A stretch of 64,000 nt of DNA from Bradyrhizobium amphicarpaeae (GTDB lineage Bacteria; Pseudomonadota; Alphaproteobacteria; Rhizobiales; Xanthobacteraceae), in the NCBI RefSeq assembly GCF_002266435.3, contig NZ_CP029426.2, positions 1,332,001-1,396,000 of the forward strand. The letters are read 5' to 3'. This document shows positions 62,930 to 64,000 of the stretch, piece by piece (position 1 is the stretch's first letter; each line of letters starts with the position of its first letter). Made by a program: the position numbers and the translations under genes. The notes beneath the pieces were generated by a model. It worked only from the letters and a program-made list of their open reading frames with translations, did no database searches and was not told the origin of the DNA.

Positions 62930-64000
62930 CTAAATCCCCAGCATCATCTTCGCGATAATATCGCGCTGGATCTCCGACGTGCCGCCGAAGATCGTATACG
63001 CCCGGCCGTTGAGATATTCCGGCACCGTGGTCAGCATCTCCTCAGGCGTCGCCGGCTCATGATTGAGCTGGTAGAGCGGGCGCATCGGCTCGACCGCGAG
63101 GGCGTCGTGGCCGATCACGTCGACGCCGAGCTTCGTCACGGCCTGGCGGATTTCGCTGTTGCGCAGCTTCAGGATCGAGGACACCGCGCCGGGATTCTGT
63201 CCGGTCTGCAGCGCCGAGAGCACCCGCAGCTCGGTCATCTCCAGTGCGTCGATGTCGACCTCGACTTCGGAGATGCGAGAGGCGATATCGGGGCTGTCGA
63301 TGGCGCGGCCGGTCAGATCCGATTCAGCGAGATCCGCGATCGCCTTCAAGCCCTCGCGCAGCTTGGCTGAGGCGATGCCCGAACCGCGCTCGAACTCCAG
63401 CAGATATTTGCCGTAGGTCCAGCCCTTGCCTTCGTCACCGACGCGGTTGGCAACGGGGACGCGGACGTCGTCGAAGAACACCTGGTTGACCTCGTGATCA
63501 CCGCCGATGGTGAGGATGGGGCGCGTGGTGATCCCCGGCGTCGTCATGTCGATCAGGATGAAGCTGATGCCGTCCTGCTGGCGCTCGCCGTCGCTGGTGC
63601 GCACCAACGCGAACATGCGGTTGGCGTGGTGGGCGTGCGTGGTCCAGATCTTGGTGCCGTTGATGACGTAGTCGTCGCCGTCCCGCACCGCGCGGGTCTT
63701 GAGCGAGGAGAGGTCGGAGCCGGAGCCCGGCTCGGAATAGCCCTGGCACCAATAGTCCTCGCCGGAGAGAATCCGCGGCAGGTAGAAGTTCTTCTGCTCT
63801 GGACTGCCGAAGCCGATGATGACCGGCCCGACCATCTTCACGCCCATCACGTTGACATTGGGCACGCCGGCGCGTGCGGACTCCGTCTCGAAAATCCAGC
63901 GCTGCGCCGGCGTCCAGGCCGGCCCGCCATGCTCCACCGGCCACCCCGGAGCGCCCCAGCCATTGGCGTGCAGCGCGCGCTGCCAGGCCATGCCGATATC
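62930..64000 (-). CDS. Acyl-CoA dehydrogenase, partial (5' end beyond window)
   Basis: At least 356 residues of a flavoenzyme that forms a double bond in acyl-CoA. The frame continues past the window edge, so the ATG at 63991 is internal. Motifs include WCQGYSEPGSGSDLSSLKTR (FAD binding), YVINGTKIWTTHAHHANRMF, VFFDDVRVPVANRVG and, at the end, FGGTSEIQRDIIAKMMLG. The GW-x-APGWPVEHGG entry is like FadE-type enzymes acting on unusual or branched substrates. The catalytic base position cannot be fixed with certainty from this piece. Confidence 0.94.
   Translation of the reverse strand, partial: DIGMAWQRALHANGWGAPGWPVEHGGPAWTPAQRWIFETESARAGVPNVNVMGVKMVGPVIIGFGSPEQKNFYLPRILSGEDYWCQGYSEPGSGSDLSSLKTRAVRDGDDYVINGTKIWTTHAHHANRMFALVRTSDGERQQDGISFILIDMTTPGITTRPILTIGGDHEVNQVFFDDVRVPVANRVGDEGKGWTYGKYLLEFERGSGIASAKLREGLKAIADLAESDLTGRAIDSPDIASRISEVEVDIDALEMTELRVLSALQTGQNPGAVSSILKLRNSEIRQAVTKLGVDVIGHDALAVEPMRPLYQLNHEPATPEEMLTTVPEYLNGRAYTIFGGTSEIQRDIIAKMMLGI

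Overview
The window reads as chromosomal DNA of a GC-rich alphaproteobacterium, most likely Bradyrhizobium or a close relative. The reasons are the dnaG-rpoD order, an RpoH with the alphaproteobacterial box, a form II CoxL-like protein, a fused acyl-CoA carboxylase, and many intergenic palindromes of the kind that fill rhizobial genomes. The assignment comes from gene content and protein character, not from a database search.

Layout. 1-3716: the 3' part of dnaG (cut by the window edge) and complete rpoD. 3800-5660: a clearly AT-richer three-gene insert, with a small Cas2/VapD-like protein facing an HTH-ParA ATPase and its overlapping partner gene. 6100-15700: housekeeping and small hypothetical genes (DUF817 membrane protein, MltB-type transglycosylase, short-chain dehydrogenase, stand-alone receiver, LysE exporter, a 23-residue Lys/Ala microprotein, a diguanylate cyclase, a peptidoglycan amidase). 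15800-18500: rpoH, an RluA-type pseudouridine synthase and a divergent small membrane protein whose start codon overlaps its own, then tRNA-Glu(CTC). 18570-21000: a NERD-nuclease/SF1-helicase and a 2H phosphoesterase. 21000-26800: a Tat-type lipoprotein hydrolase, a UPF0158-like protein, and a TonB receptor plus PepSY protein downstream of a textbook cobalamin riboswitch. 27700-33700: a secreted hydrolase, a D-aminoacylase-type amidohydrolase with a G3E GTPase, a tautomerase/TetR pair with two palindromic operators, and a CxxC-containing hypothetical pair. 34000-41200: a chemoreceptor, a single-chain biotin-dependent carboxylase and an AcoR-like sigma-54 activator. 41400-51400: a two-component flavin monooxygenase, the De Ley-Doudoroff pair dgoK-dgoA, poxB, a double-hotdog thioesterase, an amidase and a cyanuric-acid-hydrolase/barbiturase-family enzyme. 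51558-53061: a complete IS701-like element with a CTAA target duplication, sitting inside an older palindromic repeat. 54189-64000: tex, a pseudo-protease coupled to a LuxR-type regulator, a second diguanylate cyclase, a DapA-family lyase, a CoxL-like molybdopterin subunit and the 3' part of an acyl-CoA dehydrogenase.

The non-coding part is also rich. Two diverged copies of a ~560-bp repeat lie 26 kb apart. At least six palindromic elements start with GTCA(T) and end with its complement. Two terminators share an identical 22-nt hairpin. There is no CRISPR array, and no rRNA gene was recognised.

Most likely to repay follow-up: the AT-rich HTH-ParA/partner/Cas2-like module, the NERD-helicase next to tRNA-Glu, the HtrA-like pseudo-protease coupled to an HTH regulator, the riboswitch-controlled receptor, and the pentapeptide-like small ORF coupled to a hypothetical gene.
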